From Sediminitomix flava (GTDB lineage: Bacteria > Bacteroidota > Bacteroidia > Cytophagales > Flammeovirgaceae): a DNA stretch of 64,000 nt. The DNA lies in NCBI RefSeq assembly GCF_003149185.1, contig NZ_QGDO01000003.1, positions 764,379 through 828,378 on the forward strand. The letters are read 5' to 3'. Positions 18,591 through 27,309 of the stretch are shown in pieces (position 1 is the stretch's first letter; each line of letters begins with the position of its first letter). The translations under genes were made by a program, and so were the position numbers. The notes under the pieces were generated by a model that was given only the letters and a program-made list of their open reading frames with translations, was not told the origin of the DNA and made no database searches.

Positions 18591-18921
18591 AAACCTAACA
18601 CAAAGTCTAGAAATTAGTTGGAAGGTATCTTAAATAAAATACTTGTTTAAAGTGAAAATGAGCGTCTAGCTGAATTTAACTTTATAGAAACGATTTATTC
18701 TGAAAATTACTCAGATAAGAAAAGACTATAAATACCTTAGTTTCTTACGCATTCGGAACTTCCGACTTGTATAGCTGCTTAATATAATAGACAAAAATTA
18801 GCTCTAATATTTTCAAATAGAAGGAATTGAAAATATTGATGGATTTCAATTTGTGGGATAAGCTGGGCATCCGAATGAACAGTGCGTAGTTTCTCCAGTT
18901 GATGATTAGCCTACGTTACTT
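18591..18921. other. Non-coding divergent region with a 13-base palindrome
   Basis: There is no ORF of credible length (the best is 16 codons). A perfect odd palindrome TCGGAACTTCCGA lies at 18753-18765. The overlapping sequence ACGCATTCGGA (18747-18757) is partly repeated in inverted form at 18870-18887 (TCCGAAT then GCGT, with a 7-base insertion). The region must carry promoters for the DUF255 gene (minus) and the winged-helix-like gene (plus), so these are operator candidates. Confidence 0.4.
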
Positions 18922-19476
18922 ATGGAAACTTTACTATTTATATTTTCTTTAATGATAGCCAGTGGAATTGGCATTTTTCTAATTGATCAATCAAGAAAAA
19001 GGTATAGAAATGCAATACGAAAAATCTCTAATAGTGATGTGATTGAGATGTTAACTCAAAATAAAATGCAAATCACTCTCAATGAGTTTACGAGTATTTC
19101 TGGACTGAATAAGGATGATGCCAAGTACAAATTGTCATCTATGCTTGCTCAAGGTATATTAAGTATAGAATATGATGAGCATTACAGAACAGTTTATGTT
19201 CTTAGTGAAACAGTCAGAAGTGTACTTAAAAGTCCTTATTATACAAAGCTCCAATGTAGAGTAAGCGATAGTGATGTCATACGTTTTGCATCTCTTTCTC
19301 AAGGAAAATTAAGTATTGCATCACTGACAATGAAAGCAAAGATTACAGTGGATGAAGCAAGAAATAAATTGGACGAATTACATGAAAAAGGGATTTTCCA
19401 AATGATAGTTTGTGATGAAGGGCATATCACTTATCACTTAAACGATCCTGATTTGGTAAGACAACGTATCGGTTAG
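18922..19476 (+). CDS. Membrane-anchored protein with two winged-helix-like repeats
   Basis: The 184-residue protein has one N-terminal membrane helix (residues 3-21) followed by basic residues, so the rest faces the cytoplasm. Two related segments follow. Residues about 37-97 (SNSDVIEMLTQNKMQITLNE ... VYVL) and 113-175 (SDSDVIRFASLSQGKLSIAS ... TYHL) share a helix, a short LS/T-strand, a DDAKYKLSSML or DEARNKLDELH helix and a beta-wing. This suggests tandem winged-helix folds, perhaps binding protein or DNA at the membrane. I know no named family. It is 31 bases from the CHAD gene and probably cotranscribed with it. Confidence 0.65.
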   Translation: METLLFIFSLMIASGIGIFLIDQSRKRYRNAIRKISNSDVIEMLTQNKMQITLNEFTSISGLNKDDAKYKLSSMLAQGILSIEYDEHYRTVYVLSETVRSVLKSPYYTKLQCRVSDSDVIRFASLSQGKLSIASLTMKAKITVDEARNKLDELHEKGIFQMIVCDEGHITYHLNDPDLVRQRIG

Positions 19477-19507
19477 AAGTTTCCATTAAGCATAGAATAT
19501 AAATTTC

Positions 19508-20335
19508 ATGATTGGAGAAAGGGTCATTGGCTATTATCAAGAAATCAAGGAAAGTATTAGAGTTAATTTGAATACTGCCTACGAAAATAAAGATGTAGAA
19601 AGTATTCACCAGATGCGTGTTTCTTTTAAGCAGATGAAGTCACTTTTTAACCTTATAAAACTTATTTCTGAGAATGAATATGATACTGACGATAATTTTA
19701 AACCCTTTCATGAAATTTATAAATCAGCGGGCTATCTCAGAGATGTACAATTACAATATGCAGAGTTTGAAAAACATCTGACTACAAAAGATAAACCTTA
19801 TAAAAGACTGTTAGAATTTCTGTCCAAAGAAGAAGAACAGGCATTTGATCAATTCAGAAATGAAGTTTTTGAGTTTGATCTTCATTCTTTAAGTTTTATA
19901 GAAGACAGAATTAAGGTGGCTGTCAAAGATGCCGATGAAAAAAAAGTATTGACTCAAGCTGTGAACTTTGCTCAAGATAATGTTTACACCATGCACGATA
20001 TTTTTTCAGAAGGCACGAAAATCAAACGTTTTCATAAAATCAGGACTTTAGCAAAAGAAACATTCTACATCCTTCAATTCATAAATCAGCAAATTCTATT
20101 AACTCAGCTCGTTTTTATTAATCATGCAAAACTTAAGAAGTTAGGAGTAGTTTTAGGGAAATGGCATGACTACGAGGTATTTGAGAAAAAAGTGATAAAA
20201 CTAAATGATAGTCATCCAATGTTCAAAGAACCTGACTTTTTAAAGCTAACTTCAGAGTTACATATCAAGAAGGATAAACTTCTAAACAGGGCGATCGATC
20301 TAATGCATAAAGATGGTCAAGTAGTTTTAAGGTAA
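19508..20335 (+). CDS. CHAD domain protein (predicted polyphosphate-binding)
   Basis: The 275-residue all-helical protein is rich in Lys, Asp and Glu. It shows the CHAD signature SIHQMRVSFKQMKSLF (33-48), a second basic helix FHKIRTLAKETFYILQFI, and LGKWHDYEVFEKKV. CHAD domains bind polyphosphate or other polyanions through conserved basic residues. No CYTH/triphosphatase domain is fused. It follows the winged-helix-like gene and precedes, across a separate promoter, a kinase/phosphatase pair. Confidence 0.85.
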   Translation: MIGERVIGYYQEIKESIRVNLNTAYENKDVESIHQMRVSFKQMKSLFNLIKLISENEYDTDDNFKPFHEIYKSAGYLRDVQLQYAEFEKHLTTKDKPYKRLLEFLSKEEEQAFDQFRNEVFEFDLHSLSFIEDRIKVAVKDADEKKVLTQAVNFAQDNVYTMHDIFSEGTKIKRFHKIRTLAKETFYILQFINQQILLTQLVFINHAKLKKLGVVLGKWHDYEVFEKKVIKLNDSHPMFKEPDFLKLTSELHIKKDKLLNRAIDLMHKDGQVVLR

Positions 20336-20424
20336 ATCTATGCTATTTATAATAGTCATTTTTTTAAAAGACTTGATTTCTAGTTAGAGTACACATATTC
20401 TATAGTTAATTCTTCACTTGTATA

Positions 20425-20452
20425 TTGTTTAAAGATGCTTGTATTATCTTTG
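20425..20452 (+). promoter_or_regulatory. Bacteroidota-type promoter for the kinase/phosphatase pair
   Basis: TATCTTTG (20445-20452) fits the TAnnTTTG -7 element, with TTG at 20425-20427 about 17 bases upstream as the -33 element. The gene starts at 20484, leaving a leader of roughly 25 bases. Confidence 0.55.
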
Positions 20453-20483
20453 AAGAATATCAAGAATAAGTAATTACTAATCG

Positions 20484-21467
20484 ATGAACGAGTACTTTAA
20501 ATCCGTTATTCTTAAATCAACAAATGCGAAAGCCATAAAAGAGTCTATTTTAATTCAGAATTTATGGAGTGGTTACGGAGAGATTTTAAGAATTAAATTG
20601 GAAGAAGCAGATGTAGAAAGTGTTGTTATTAAACATGTCAAACTTCCATTAGATTCCGCCCACCCAAGAGGTTGGAATACCGATTTTTCCCATCAACGAA
20701 AAGTGAAATCCTATCAAGTAGAAACATATTGGTATCAACATTTTGCAATGAATTGTGATGATGAATGTAGAATTCCTAAATGTTTGGCATTCGAAAGCAA
20801 GGATGGAGAAGTTTTGATGGTTTTGGAGGATTTAGATGCTAGTGGATTTCCTGAAAGAAAACATTCAGTAAGTTGGACTGAAATAAAATCGTGCTTGCAT
20901 TGGTTAGCAAATTTTCATGCTTCATTTCTTGGAGAAAAACCAACAGGTTTGTGGGAAATTGGAACGTATTGGCATTTAGATACTCGTCCAGATGAGTTTG
21001 AGGAACTAACAGATAAAGACTTAAAGCAATATGCAAAAGATATAGATGAGGTTCTGAAAAATGCTAATTTTCAAACCTTTGTACATGGCGATGCTAAATT
21101 GGCAAACTTCTGTTTTTCTTCTGATGGTCAAAAAGCATCTGCGGTAGATTTTCAGTATGTAGGTGGCGGTTGTGGAATGAAAGATCTTGTTTATTTTATT
21201 GGTAGCTGTCTCAACGAAAATGAGTGTGAACTTTATGAGCAAGAGTTGCTCGATATTTACTTCCAAGAACTGAAGAAGGCGCTTGAGCAGAAAGATTCTC
21301 CAATTAACTTTGATGATTTAGAAAAAGAATGGAGAACACTTTTTCCTTATGCATGGACAGATTTTCATCGTTTCTTGAAGGGGTGGAGTCCCGGACATTG
21401 GAAAATCAATTCTTATAGTGAAAGACTAGCAAGAGAGGTGGTCAAGGATATCAAAAGTAAAAGTTAG
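20484..21467 (+). CDS. Aminoglycoside/choline/ecdysteroid-kinase-like phosphotransferase
   Basis: The 327-residue soluble protein has the protein-kinase-like APH fold. Visible elements are VVIKHVKLP with Lys50 (ATP site), [14 protein letters not shown], the catalytic loop HGDAKLAN (His201, Asp203, Asn208) and the metal Asp222 in [18 protein letters not shown], the form seen in the EcKinase/DUF1679 group. It should phosphorylate a small molecule; the substrate is unknown. The stop is 3 bases before the next gene, so it is translationally linked to an inositol-monophosphatase-family enzyme. Confidence 0.85.
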   Translation: MNEYFKSVILKSTNAKAIKESILIQNLWSGYGEILRIKLEEADVESVVIKHVKLPLDSAHPRGWNTDFSHQRKVKSYQVETYWYQHFAMNCDDECRIPKCLAFESKDGEVLMVLEDLDASGFPERKHSVSWTEIKSCLHWLANFHASFLGEKPTGLWEIGTYWHLDTRPDEFEELTDKDLKQYAKDIDEVLKNANFQTFVHGDAKLANFCFSSDGQKASAVDFQYVGGGCGMKDLVYFIGSCLNENECELYEQELLDIYFQELKKALEQKDSPINFDDLEKEWRTLFPYAWTDFHRFLKGWSPGHWKINSYSERLAREVVKDIKSKS

Positions 21468-21470
21468 CTT

Positions 21471-22352
21471 ATGAAATTGAATGAGGAACAGTTGGTAGAA
21501 TTGAGTTTGATTGCCCAAGAAGCAACTCTCCGAGCGGGTGAAATTGTGAAACAGTATTTCCAAAAAAGTATCTTGGTTCACCAAAAGGAAGGAGGTGAAA
21601 GTCTTGCTTCCCAAGTTTTTACTGAAGCTGATATAGAAAGTCAAAATAAAATATTGGAAGTACTCGATTTCACTTTTTCAGAATTCGATTTAGGACTCTT
21701 GACCGAAGAAGCAGAAGATGACTCTAGCCGATTTGAGAAAGATTATTTCTGGTGTGTAGACCCTTTAGATGGAACTTTACCCTTCACTGAAGGGAAGTCT
21801 GGCTTTTCTATTTCTGTGGCATTAGTTTCTAAAGAAGGAATACCTGTTATAGGTGTAGTTTACGACCCAATTGTCAATCACTTATACAGGGCAATAAGTG
21901 GGGAAGGAGTATATAAAAATGATACTTTATGGAATTTCAAGAATGATAAATGCAGCTCTAATTTGTCATTTTATACAGATCGTAGCTTTTTAAGTCATGC
22001 CTCTTTCCCTAAGGTAAAAGAAGCTTTAGACAGTCTTAGAAAAGAATTAACCTTAGAAGATCTTGAAATTATTGGGTATGGAGGTGCTGTGATGAATGCT
22101 ATCTGGGCTTTGGAGAACCATCCTGCTTGTTATTTTAAGTTTCCTAAGTCGAATAAAGGAGGAGGAAGCTTGTGGGATTTTGCTGCGACAGTTTGTATTT
22201 ATCGGGAGCTAGGCGCAAATACATCTGATATGTATGGAAAAACATTAAGCCTAAATTCAGATCAATCAATTTTCATGAATGAAGTTGGAGTTTTATACGC
22301 TACAGATCACAGAATCTCAGATTTTCTTTTAGAGATGTATAAAGATTTGTAA
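21471..22352 (+). CDS. Inositol monophosphatase/CysQ-family phosphatase
   Basis: The 293-residue protein carries the Mg/Li-sensitive phosphatase motifs: LLTEEAED (Glu79, Glu80), WCVDPLDGTLPF (Asp97, Asp100, Gly-Thr) and LWDFAAT near 232-238. FSISVALVSKEGIPVIGVVYDP is the usual strand following motif 1. Possible substrates are inositol phosphates, sugar phosphates or 3'-phosphoadenosine 5'-phosphate (CysQ). It sits 3 bases after a small-molecule kinase gene, so the two may act on one metabolite, or the phosphatase may serve sulfur metabolism. Confidence 0.88.
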   Translation: MKLNEEQLVELSLIAQEATLRAGEIVKQYFQKSILVHQKEGGESLASQVFTEADIESQNKILEVLDFTFSEFDLGLLTEEAEDDSSRFEKDYFWCVDPLDGTLPFTEGKSGFSISVALVSKEGIPVIGVVYDPIVNHLYRAISGEGVYKNDTLWNFKNDKCSSNLSFYTDRSFLSHASFPKVKEALDSLRKELTLEDLEIIGYGGAVMNAIWALENHPACYFKFPKSNKGGGSLWDFAATVCIYRELGANTSDMYGKTLSLNSDQSIFMNEVGVLYATDHRISDFLLEMYKDL

Positions 22353-22463
22353 GTATAATTCCTTTAAAAGATATAATCATTAAAATGAAGTATAAGTCTA
22401 ATATTGGTATTGATTGTTCTTATGGATAAGTCCATTTAGATTAAAATATACTTATAAATCAAG

Positions 22464-23294
22464 ATGTTTAGAGCCTTATACTTTACTTTCTTATTCAGCT
22501 TTTTCTGCTTCAGAGTTTTCGCGTCAGAGATTAAAAATATCATTGTTCATAGCGATGTAATGAATAAAGATATTCAAGTGACGGTCTTATTGCCTAACGA
22601 CTATGACAGGGATAAGCTAGTTCATTTTCCTGTTTTGTATTTATTACATGGTTTTGATGGAGGACATAAGAGCTTTATAGATAAGATTAAGTTTTTAGAT
22701 AACTATGTAGATAATGGAGGATATATCGTAGTATGTCCTGATGGTGGTACTGATAGTTGGTATTTGGATAGCCCTATGGAACCAGCGTATAAGTACACTA
22801 CGTTTATTGGAACTGAATTAGTAGAACATATTGATCAATTCTTTAGAACCATTCCAAAAAAAGAAGCTAGAGGAATTGCAGGAATAAGCATGGGTGGTTT
22901 TGGTGCGTTTCATGTGGCTTTCAGAAAACCTCAAACTTTTTTTGTGATAGGTTCAATGAGTGGCGTGGTAGATTTTAGATTGTTTTCAAAACACTGGGAA
23001 AGATGGGGATTGATTAAACTTTTGGGAGAATATGTGCTCTATGAAGAATTGTGGGATCAAGAAATCATTGTGAATCAGCTAAAGATATTAAAAGAGAATA
23101 ACTATAGAATGATCATTGATTGTGGGTTGAATGATGAAATGATAAATGTGAATAGGAATTTGCATGATGCTTTAGTCAAAGAAAAAATACCTCATACCTA
23201 TATAGAAAGACCTGGTGCTCATGACTGGGATTATTGGAATGTTGCACTCAGAGTCCAAATGGACTACTTTAAATATAGTTTTTACAGGGAATAG
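22464..23294 (+). CDS. Secreted esterase D-like alpha/beta hydrolase (putative esterase family PF00756)
   Basis: The 276-residue protein begins with a signal peptide (cleavage near FRVFASE). It shows LLHGFDGGHKSFID, the nucleophile elbow GISMGGFG with Ser142, an Asp in DCGLNDEM, and a late His in GAHDWDYW, which completes a catalytic triad. The family includes tributyrin esterases, S-formylglutathione hydrolase and carbohydrate esterases. Export points to an envelope or extracellular ester, for example an acetylated or feruloylated glycan. It is probably a single-gene unit. Confidence 0.85.
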   Translation: MFRALYFTFLFSFFCFRVFASEIKNIIVHSDVMNKDIQVTVLLPNDYDRDKLVHFPVLYLLHGFDGGHKSFIDKIKFLDNYVDNGGYIVVCPDGGTDSWYLDSPMEPAYKYTTFIGTELVEHIDQFFRTIPKKEARGIAGISMGGFGAFHVAFRKPQTFFVIGSMSGVVDFRLFSKHWERWGLIKLLGEYVLYEELWDQEIIVNQLKILKENNYRMIIDCGLNDEMINVNRNLHDALVKEKIPHTYIERPGAHDWDYWNVALRVQMDYFKYSFYRE

Positions 23295-23297
23295 AAA

Positions 23298-23331
23298 ATG
23301 CCCGTTCTTAGGGGAGATAAGAAACGGGCAT
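23298..23331 (-). terminator. Hairpin between convergent esterase and dacB genes
   Basis: GCCCGTT (23300-23306) pairs with AACGGGC (23323-23329), extended inside by CTTA/TAAG. T residues follow only on the minus-strand side (ATTTTCT), so it best serves dacB. Confidence 0.6.
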
Positions 23332-23412
23332 CTGTAGACATCTAATCTATTTCATTATTAAGACAATGAAAAATGCCATTTAGGCAAAAAGATGTAAGAA
23401 AATTGTGATATT

Positions 23413-24717
23413 TTAATAATTTTCTCTCAAATAGTTTAACACCTCATTAATTCCTCCCTTTATTTCTGTTGAAGAATAAAGGTAGTTATTGTGCATAAAG
23501 CTAAATACAAGAACTTTCCCTTTAGCTGTGATTAAATAACCACTCAAACAGTGATTATTCGATAAAGTGCCTGTTTTAGCATACACAAATGGCTTCTCAG
23601 ATTTATAATAATTTTTTAGGGTACCTCTTACGCCACCTATCGGAAAAAATTGGAACAAATAATCTTGATCGAAATCTTTATATAAATCACTAAGAATACC
23701 GACAAAGTTTTCTGGAGTATTAAGATTGTATCTCGAAAGTCCCGATCCGTCTGTCCAACGTACAGGACTTGGAAGGAAATTAAACAGGCTATCAGATACA
23801 TATTGAATCATTTTTTCAGAGCTAAGAACACCTAATTTCTCATGAGCGGAATGAATCAGAAGTTGTTCTGCTAAGAAATTATCACTTTCCCACATCATCT
23901 TTCGGAGTACAGAATCTCTGTCAACACTCAAAATTTCACCTTGTTTAAATTCTCTGAATGCACTATCAAACTCAATGAGTTGAATAGAATCGCTTAGTGC
24001 ATTTTCTAATAGTTCTTGAGCAGATTCGTATGACCAATGAAATGGAATTTCTCTTTTTCTTTGTGTAAGCTTTTCAGGGTTGTAGGCAAATGTATTTTTA
24101 TCCCAAGTTCTATCTAGTCTTGCACCTTGAGAATCTGCTGAAAATTGATGATTAAAAGATGATGGATAAACATCTAATTGATCATCATTCATAGAAACGT
24201 TGACTACATTTCCAGCTATTGGGAGTGCAGATCTTTCTGCCGAAAAATAATAGGTATAATCATCCCAAGCCCAACCAGCTCCTAAGTTGTCTTCTTCATA
24301 TGGTCTTTTAGCTAGTAGAATTTGTTTACCTTCTGTCAAGCTATCCAATACATGTTGGGTTTGAGCATATTCCCATGATGAGTGGAGTAAAGTAGGTTCT
24401 CCCGTTCCCCAAATAATAATAGAGTCTCCTTTACTAAAATATTCTAGAGAGGTTAAGGTATCAGGTAAAGATTTTAAAGCGGTATAGAAAGTTAGAATTT
24501 TAGTATTTGAGGCAGGGGTAAAGTATTTATCCGCATTGTGCGAAACAATACTTTTTTGAGTACTAGGGTCATAGACATAAAGTCCGATATGGTGCTGTTG
24601 AAAAAGTGGATACTTCTCAATTGTCTTGACAGTATTTTTCTGAATCATCTGACTTTTACAAGCCGCAAATAGAAGAAGTAATAGAGGAATGAATTTTAGT
24701 AGATTTTTCATAAGCAA
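23413..24717 (-). CDS. dacB: D-alanyl-D-alanine carboxypeptidase/endopeptidase, PBP4 type (peptidase S13), lipoprotein
   Basis: The 434-residue protein trims or cuts peptidoglycan cross-links in the periplasm. The signal sequence has a lipobox, LFAAC with Cys20. Active-site motifs are SNTK (Ser70, Lys73), SDN (278-280) and KTGT (Lys381), all in the right order. Its length is close to that of other S13 enzymes. An alternative start two codons later (MKNLLKF) is equally plausible. It lies downstream of the exonuclease gene but is separated from it by a strong terminator. Confidence 0.92.
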   Translation of the reverse strand: MLMKNLLKFIPLLLLLFAACKSQMIQKNTVKTIEKYPLFQQHHIGLYVYDPSTQKSIVSHNADKYFTPASNTKILTFYTALKSLPDTLTSLEYFSKGDSIIIWGTGEPTLLHSSWEYAQTQHVLDSLTEGKQILLAKRPYEEDNLGAGWAWDDYTYYFSAERSALPIAGNVVNVSMNDDQLDVYPSSFNHQFSADSQGARLDRTWDKNTFAYNPEKLTQRKREIPFHWSYESAQELLENALSDSIQLIEFDSAFREFKQGEILSVDRDSVLRKMMWESDNFLAEQLLIHSAHEKLGVLSSEKMIQYVSDSLFNFLPSPVRWTDGSGLSRYNLNTPENFVGILSDLYKDFDQDYLFQFFPIGGVRGTLKNYYKSEKPFVYAKTGTLSNNHCLSGYLITAKGKVLVFSFMHNNYLYSSTEIKGGINEVLNYLRENY

Positions 24718-24725
24718 AAAATAAA

Positions 24726-24749
24726 GTAGCTCAAATCGAATTGAGCTAC
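24726..24749 (-). terminator. Terminator after the exonuclease gene
   Basis: GTAGCTCAA (24726-24734) pairs perfectly with TTGAGCTAC (24741-24749); on the minus strand it is followed by a T-rich tail (TTTATTTTTT). Confidence 0.8.
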
Positions 24750-24763
24750 CACATTCATAAGGT

Positions 24764-25339
24764 TTATATTTGTATTATATTTCTTTTTTTCAACTCGAAG
24801 AAACATCTTGCACAAGCTTCTACATCAGCTAATGCGTCATGAGCACCTTCAAATCCTTCCTCAAATAAAAATGTATGTAATTCCATAAGTGTTGGCCACT
24901 TGTAGCCATAAGGCCCTGGTATTTTACAATAGTCAGTAGAGCTATCTTTTGTACATATTTTTTGAGGCTTATTTTGAGATCGCATCATGAAACGAATGAA
25001 TTCTGCACCCGCAACATTGTAATCGTAACTCATATTGTGCGCAATCAAATAATTTGATTCTTCCAGTTTATCTTTAAAAGAATTAAGCGCATCTGTAATT
25101 GGAATACCTTCAGCTTCAGATTTTTCTTGACTAAAGCCATTTTCAATCCAAAAAGTATCTGTAGGCATCACCCAACCATCGGGTTTAATAAGGTCAACTT
25201 TCTTTTCAACTAATTGGTAGCTATCGTCATAAAAAGCCCAAGCTAATTGAATGATTCTCGGCCAATTATCCAGATCAGTCATCGGTGCCTTCCAATTTTT
25301 AGGTAGTCCTGTAGTTTCTGTATCGAATACTAAATACAT
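24764..25339 (-). CDS. DEDDh 3'-5' exonuclease (DnaQ/RNase T-like)
   Basis: I start at the Met of MYLVFDTETTGLP because the motif with the first two metal ligands (DTE) opens these proteins; an upstream Met at 25387 would add 16 residues that look like untranslated sequence. The 191-residue protein then has NMSYDYNVAGAEF with the second Asp and AHDALADVEA with the His and last Asp, which completes DEDDh. The domain stands alone, unlike the epsilon subunit fused to polymerase, so a repair or RNA-processing role is possible. Confidence 0.85.
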   Translation of the reverse strand: MYLVFDTETTGLPKNWKAPMTDLDNWPRIIQLAWAFYDDSYQLVEKKVDLIKPDGWVMPTDTFWIENGFSQEKSEAEGIPITDALNSFKDKLEESNYLIAHNMSYDYNVAGAEFIRFMMRSQNKPQKICTKDSSTDYCKIPGPYGYKWPTLMELHTFLFEEGFEGAHDALADVEACARCFFELKKRNIIQI

Positions 25340-25878
25340 TCTGATGTTTGATATTGTAGTTTGAATTGTAGGGATTGTATTATTCAAATATAGTCAAAAC
25401 TTCAAAAATGAATCTAATGGTATTCAGTGATTCTGAAGTAAAGAATTAAATCAAGCTTAGGGGAAGAATTAGCTCTTTGAGGTCGAAAATACTTACATAG
25501 GTAGGTTAAAATTTTTCAAAAGCAGCCAAAGTATTCATTTACCAAATTCTAGGCTGAATTTGAAGCTTATCTCCCATAAAGGGCATGTGATATCGACCTG
25601 GTTTGTTTGAAAAAAGGTCAATTGAGTACTCTTTTTTACTAAAGAATATTACGATAGGGTATCAAGGGCTATGAAACGTTTTGGGGTGCGTGGAAGTTTA
25701 CTAGGTGATATCAATCTTAAGCATGCTTAACAGTTTAACCTATTGACTATTAATCAAAAATCTGATCATTATGAGACCTAAATTCAAATCTGGATCAAGC
25801 AACAAATCATCTAACGTTTGGTAGATAGAGATGCTTATACCTTAAGGGTATTAGAAGAAAAATCTTAAAAAGTTTCAC
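25340..25878. other. Long gap without an intact gene; possible decayed sequence
   Basis: About 540 bases carry no credible ORF on either strand. A plus-strand frame from about 25629 to 25866 looks protein-like (for example MKRFGVRGSLLGDI and VDRDAYTLRVLEEKS) but is cut by three TAA codons, and a minus-strand frame around 25520-25650 is open for about 41 codons. Neither is statistically striking in A+T-rich DNA. The stretch ends in a strong plus-strand terminator that has no intact gene before it. Confidence 0.35.
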
Positions 25879-25911
25879 GGCTGTCCTGTCTAAAATAGGA
25901 CAGCCATTTTT
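25879..25911 (+). terminator. Orphan terminator or attenuator just upstream of the TPR gene
   Basis: GGCTGTCCT (25879-25887) pairs perfectly with AGGACAGCC (25897-25905), followed by ATTTTTA. No plus-strand gene precedes it for more than 2.5 kb, and the next start codon (25926) follows 15 bases later. It could end a lost gene or small RNA, or act as a leader attenuator. Confidence 0.75.
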
Positions 25912-25925
25912 AATTCAAACCTATT

Positions 25926-27188
25926 ATGTCTCAACATTTTCTTCTCGATTGTTATCGTCCATTTCTTGATCTTTCCTTTCAAAATGTGGAGGGACGACCA
26001 TTGTTTGTAGAAAATCTTATTCGTGAGATTAAAAACTGGAAAGGAGTAGGTAATCTCCTTCCATTGCATGTATCTATCACTTCGTCTTTCCGAGAAAATC
26101 TTTACAAAAGTTTATATCTCACTCATTCTGCTATTGATTCTCCTGTCGATCTTTTATTTTCTGAGAGATCAGATGATTGGCGAATTTTGTGTAATCAAGT
26201 CACAAATTTCCAACAATTAGATTCAGTAGAGAAAGTAAGTGTTGTAAAACTTCTGAAAGCCTTAGGTTTTTTAGAGCTCATCAATCAATTGTTACTGTCT
26301 GAAGATTTTACTAATTCTTCAGATAAAGCCGAATTGGAATTATTGTTTCTTCACAAACAGGTTCGGTACCTTCTTTCAATGGAAGAGAAGTCAGTTTATC
26401 AAATAGAGGAAATTGAAAGTTTAGTAAGCAAACTACCAGAGAATTCTATTCTTAAAGCCGATGCCATTTATCAAGTGATTGTTCAGTATGCAAAGTTGGA
26501 ATTTAACGCTGAAAAAATTGATAAATACCTCCCTCAACTATTGAATGTAATTGAGAACAACAAGGAGTTTAGAAGCGAGAATCATTACTATGAATATATG
26601 AGTAGGTATTACAGAGTTGGGGCATTTTCACCTATGATTCATAAGAATAATGCTGAGATGGTAGAGATGATGGATAAAGCTCAGAAATATGCGCAAGATA
26701 TAATCATCGAAAGTGAGGAAGATACCATTTTCAAAGCAGCTGTTTTGTTTCCAGTTCTTGAGAGTAGAATTAAAGAAAACTATTATCTAAAACACAATGA
26801 ATCAGCTCTTAAGTATGCAAAAGAACTTAAAGAACTTTGTCCTAAAGATTCGATCGCATTGGTGGAGTTAGGGGAGGCATATCTAGAATTGGAAAAGGTT
26901 GATGAAGCTAAGTCTTGTTATTTAGAAGCTCTTAATTATGGTGTAAATGGTAGAGCAATGATTTACTTTTTGTTAGGATATTGTTATGAACATTTAGTCC
27001 AGTTTGAGGAAGCAAAATTTGCGTATCAACAATCTTATAGAATAGACCATACAGCTTTGAGTGCAATTGAAGGTTTAGAAAGAATAGCATATTTGACAGA
27101 TGATAATCAACTTTTACACGAAATGAGAATAGTTAAAACTGAGTTAGGGAATATTGAAACTATTGAAAAAGCTTATCAGCAAAAGTGA
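25926..27188 (+). CDS. TPR-containing cytoplasmic protein of unknown function
   Basis: The 420-residue protein has no signal peptide. The N-terminal 130 residues (starting MSQHFLLDCYRPFLDLSFQN) are not a family I recognise. The C-terminal 130 residues contain clear TPR pairs (SIALVELGEAYLELEKVDEA and MIYFLLGYCYEHLVQFEEA). It is probably an adaptor. The start follows the terminator-like hairpin by only 15 bases, which leaves no room for an ordinary promoter between them. Confidence 0.7.
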   Translation: MSQHFLLDCYRPFLDLSFQNVEGRPLFVENLIREIKNWKGVGNLLPLHVSITSSFRENLYKSLYLTHSAIDSPVDLLFSERSDDWRILCNQVTNFQQLDSVEKVSVVKLLKALGFLELINQLLLSEDFTNSSDKAELELLFLHKQVRYLLSMEEKSVYQIEEIESLVSKLPENSILKADAIYQVIVQYAKLEFNAEKIDKYLPQLLNVIENNKEFRSENHYYEYMSRYYRVGAFSPMIHKNNAEMVEMMDKAQKYAQDIIIESEEDTIFKAAVLFPVLESRIKENYYLKHNESALKYAKELKELCPKDSIALVELGEAYLELEKVDEAKSCYLEALNYGVNGRAMIYFLLGYCYEHLVQFEEAKFAYQQSYRIDHTALSAIEGLERIAYLTDDNQLLHEMRIVKTELGNIETIEKAYQQK

Positions 27189-27309
27189 TTTTTGAATTAA
27201 TTCATCAATTCCAATTGGTCACACATGTAATAATCAGCCCAAGTCTCTTTCACCTTAAGCTATAAACAGTGGTATCTTTTACTTGTTATTACCAATTATA
27301 TTGATTGTG

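Noticed and set aside
18837-18887. 16-codon ORF in the divergent gap
   Set aside because: It is too short and its only notable sequence is the inverted-repeat half, better explained as regulatory DNA.
25629-25866. Protein-like frame suggesting a decayed transposase or other gene
   Set aside because: Stops occur at nearly the chance rate for A+T-rich DNA and I could not match any family; kept only as weak context for the orphan terminator.
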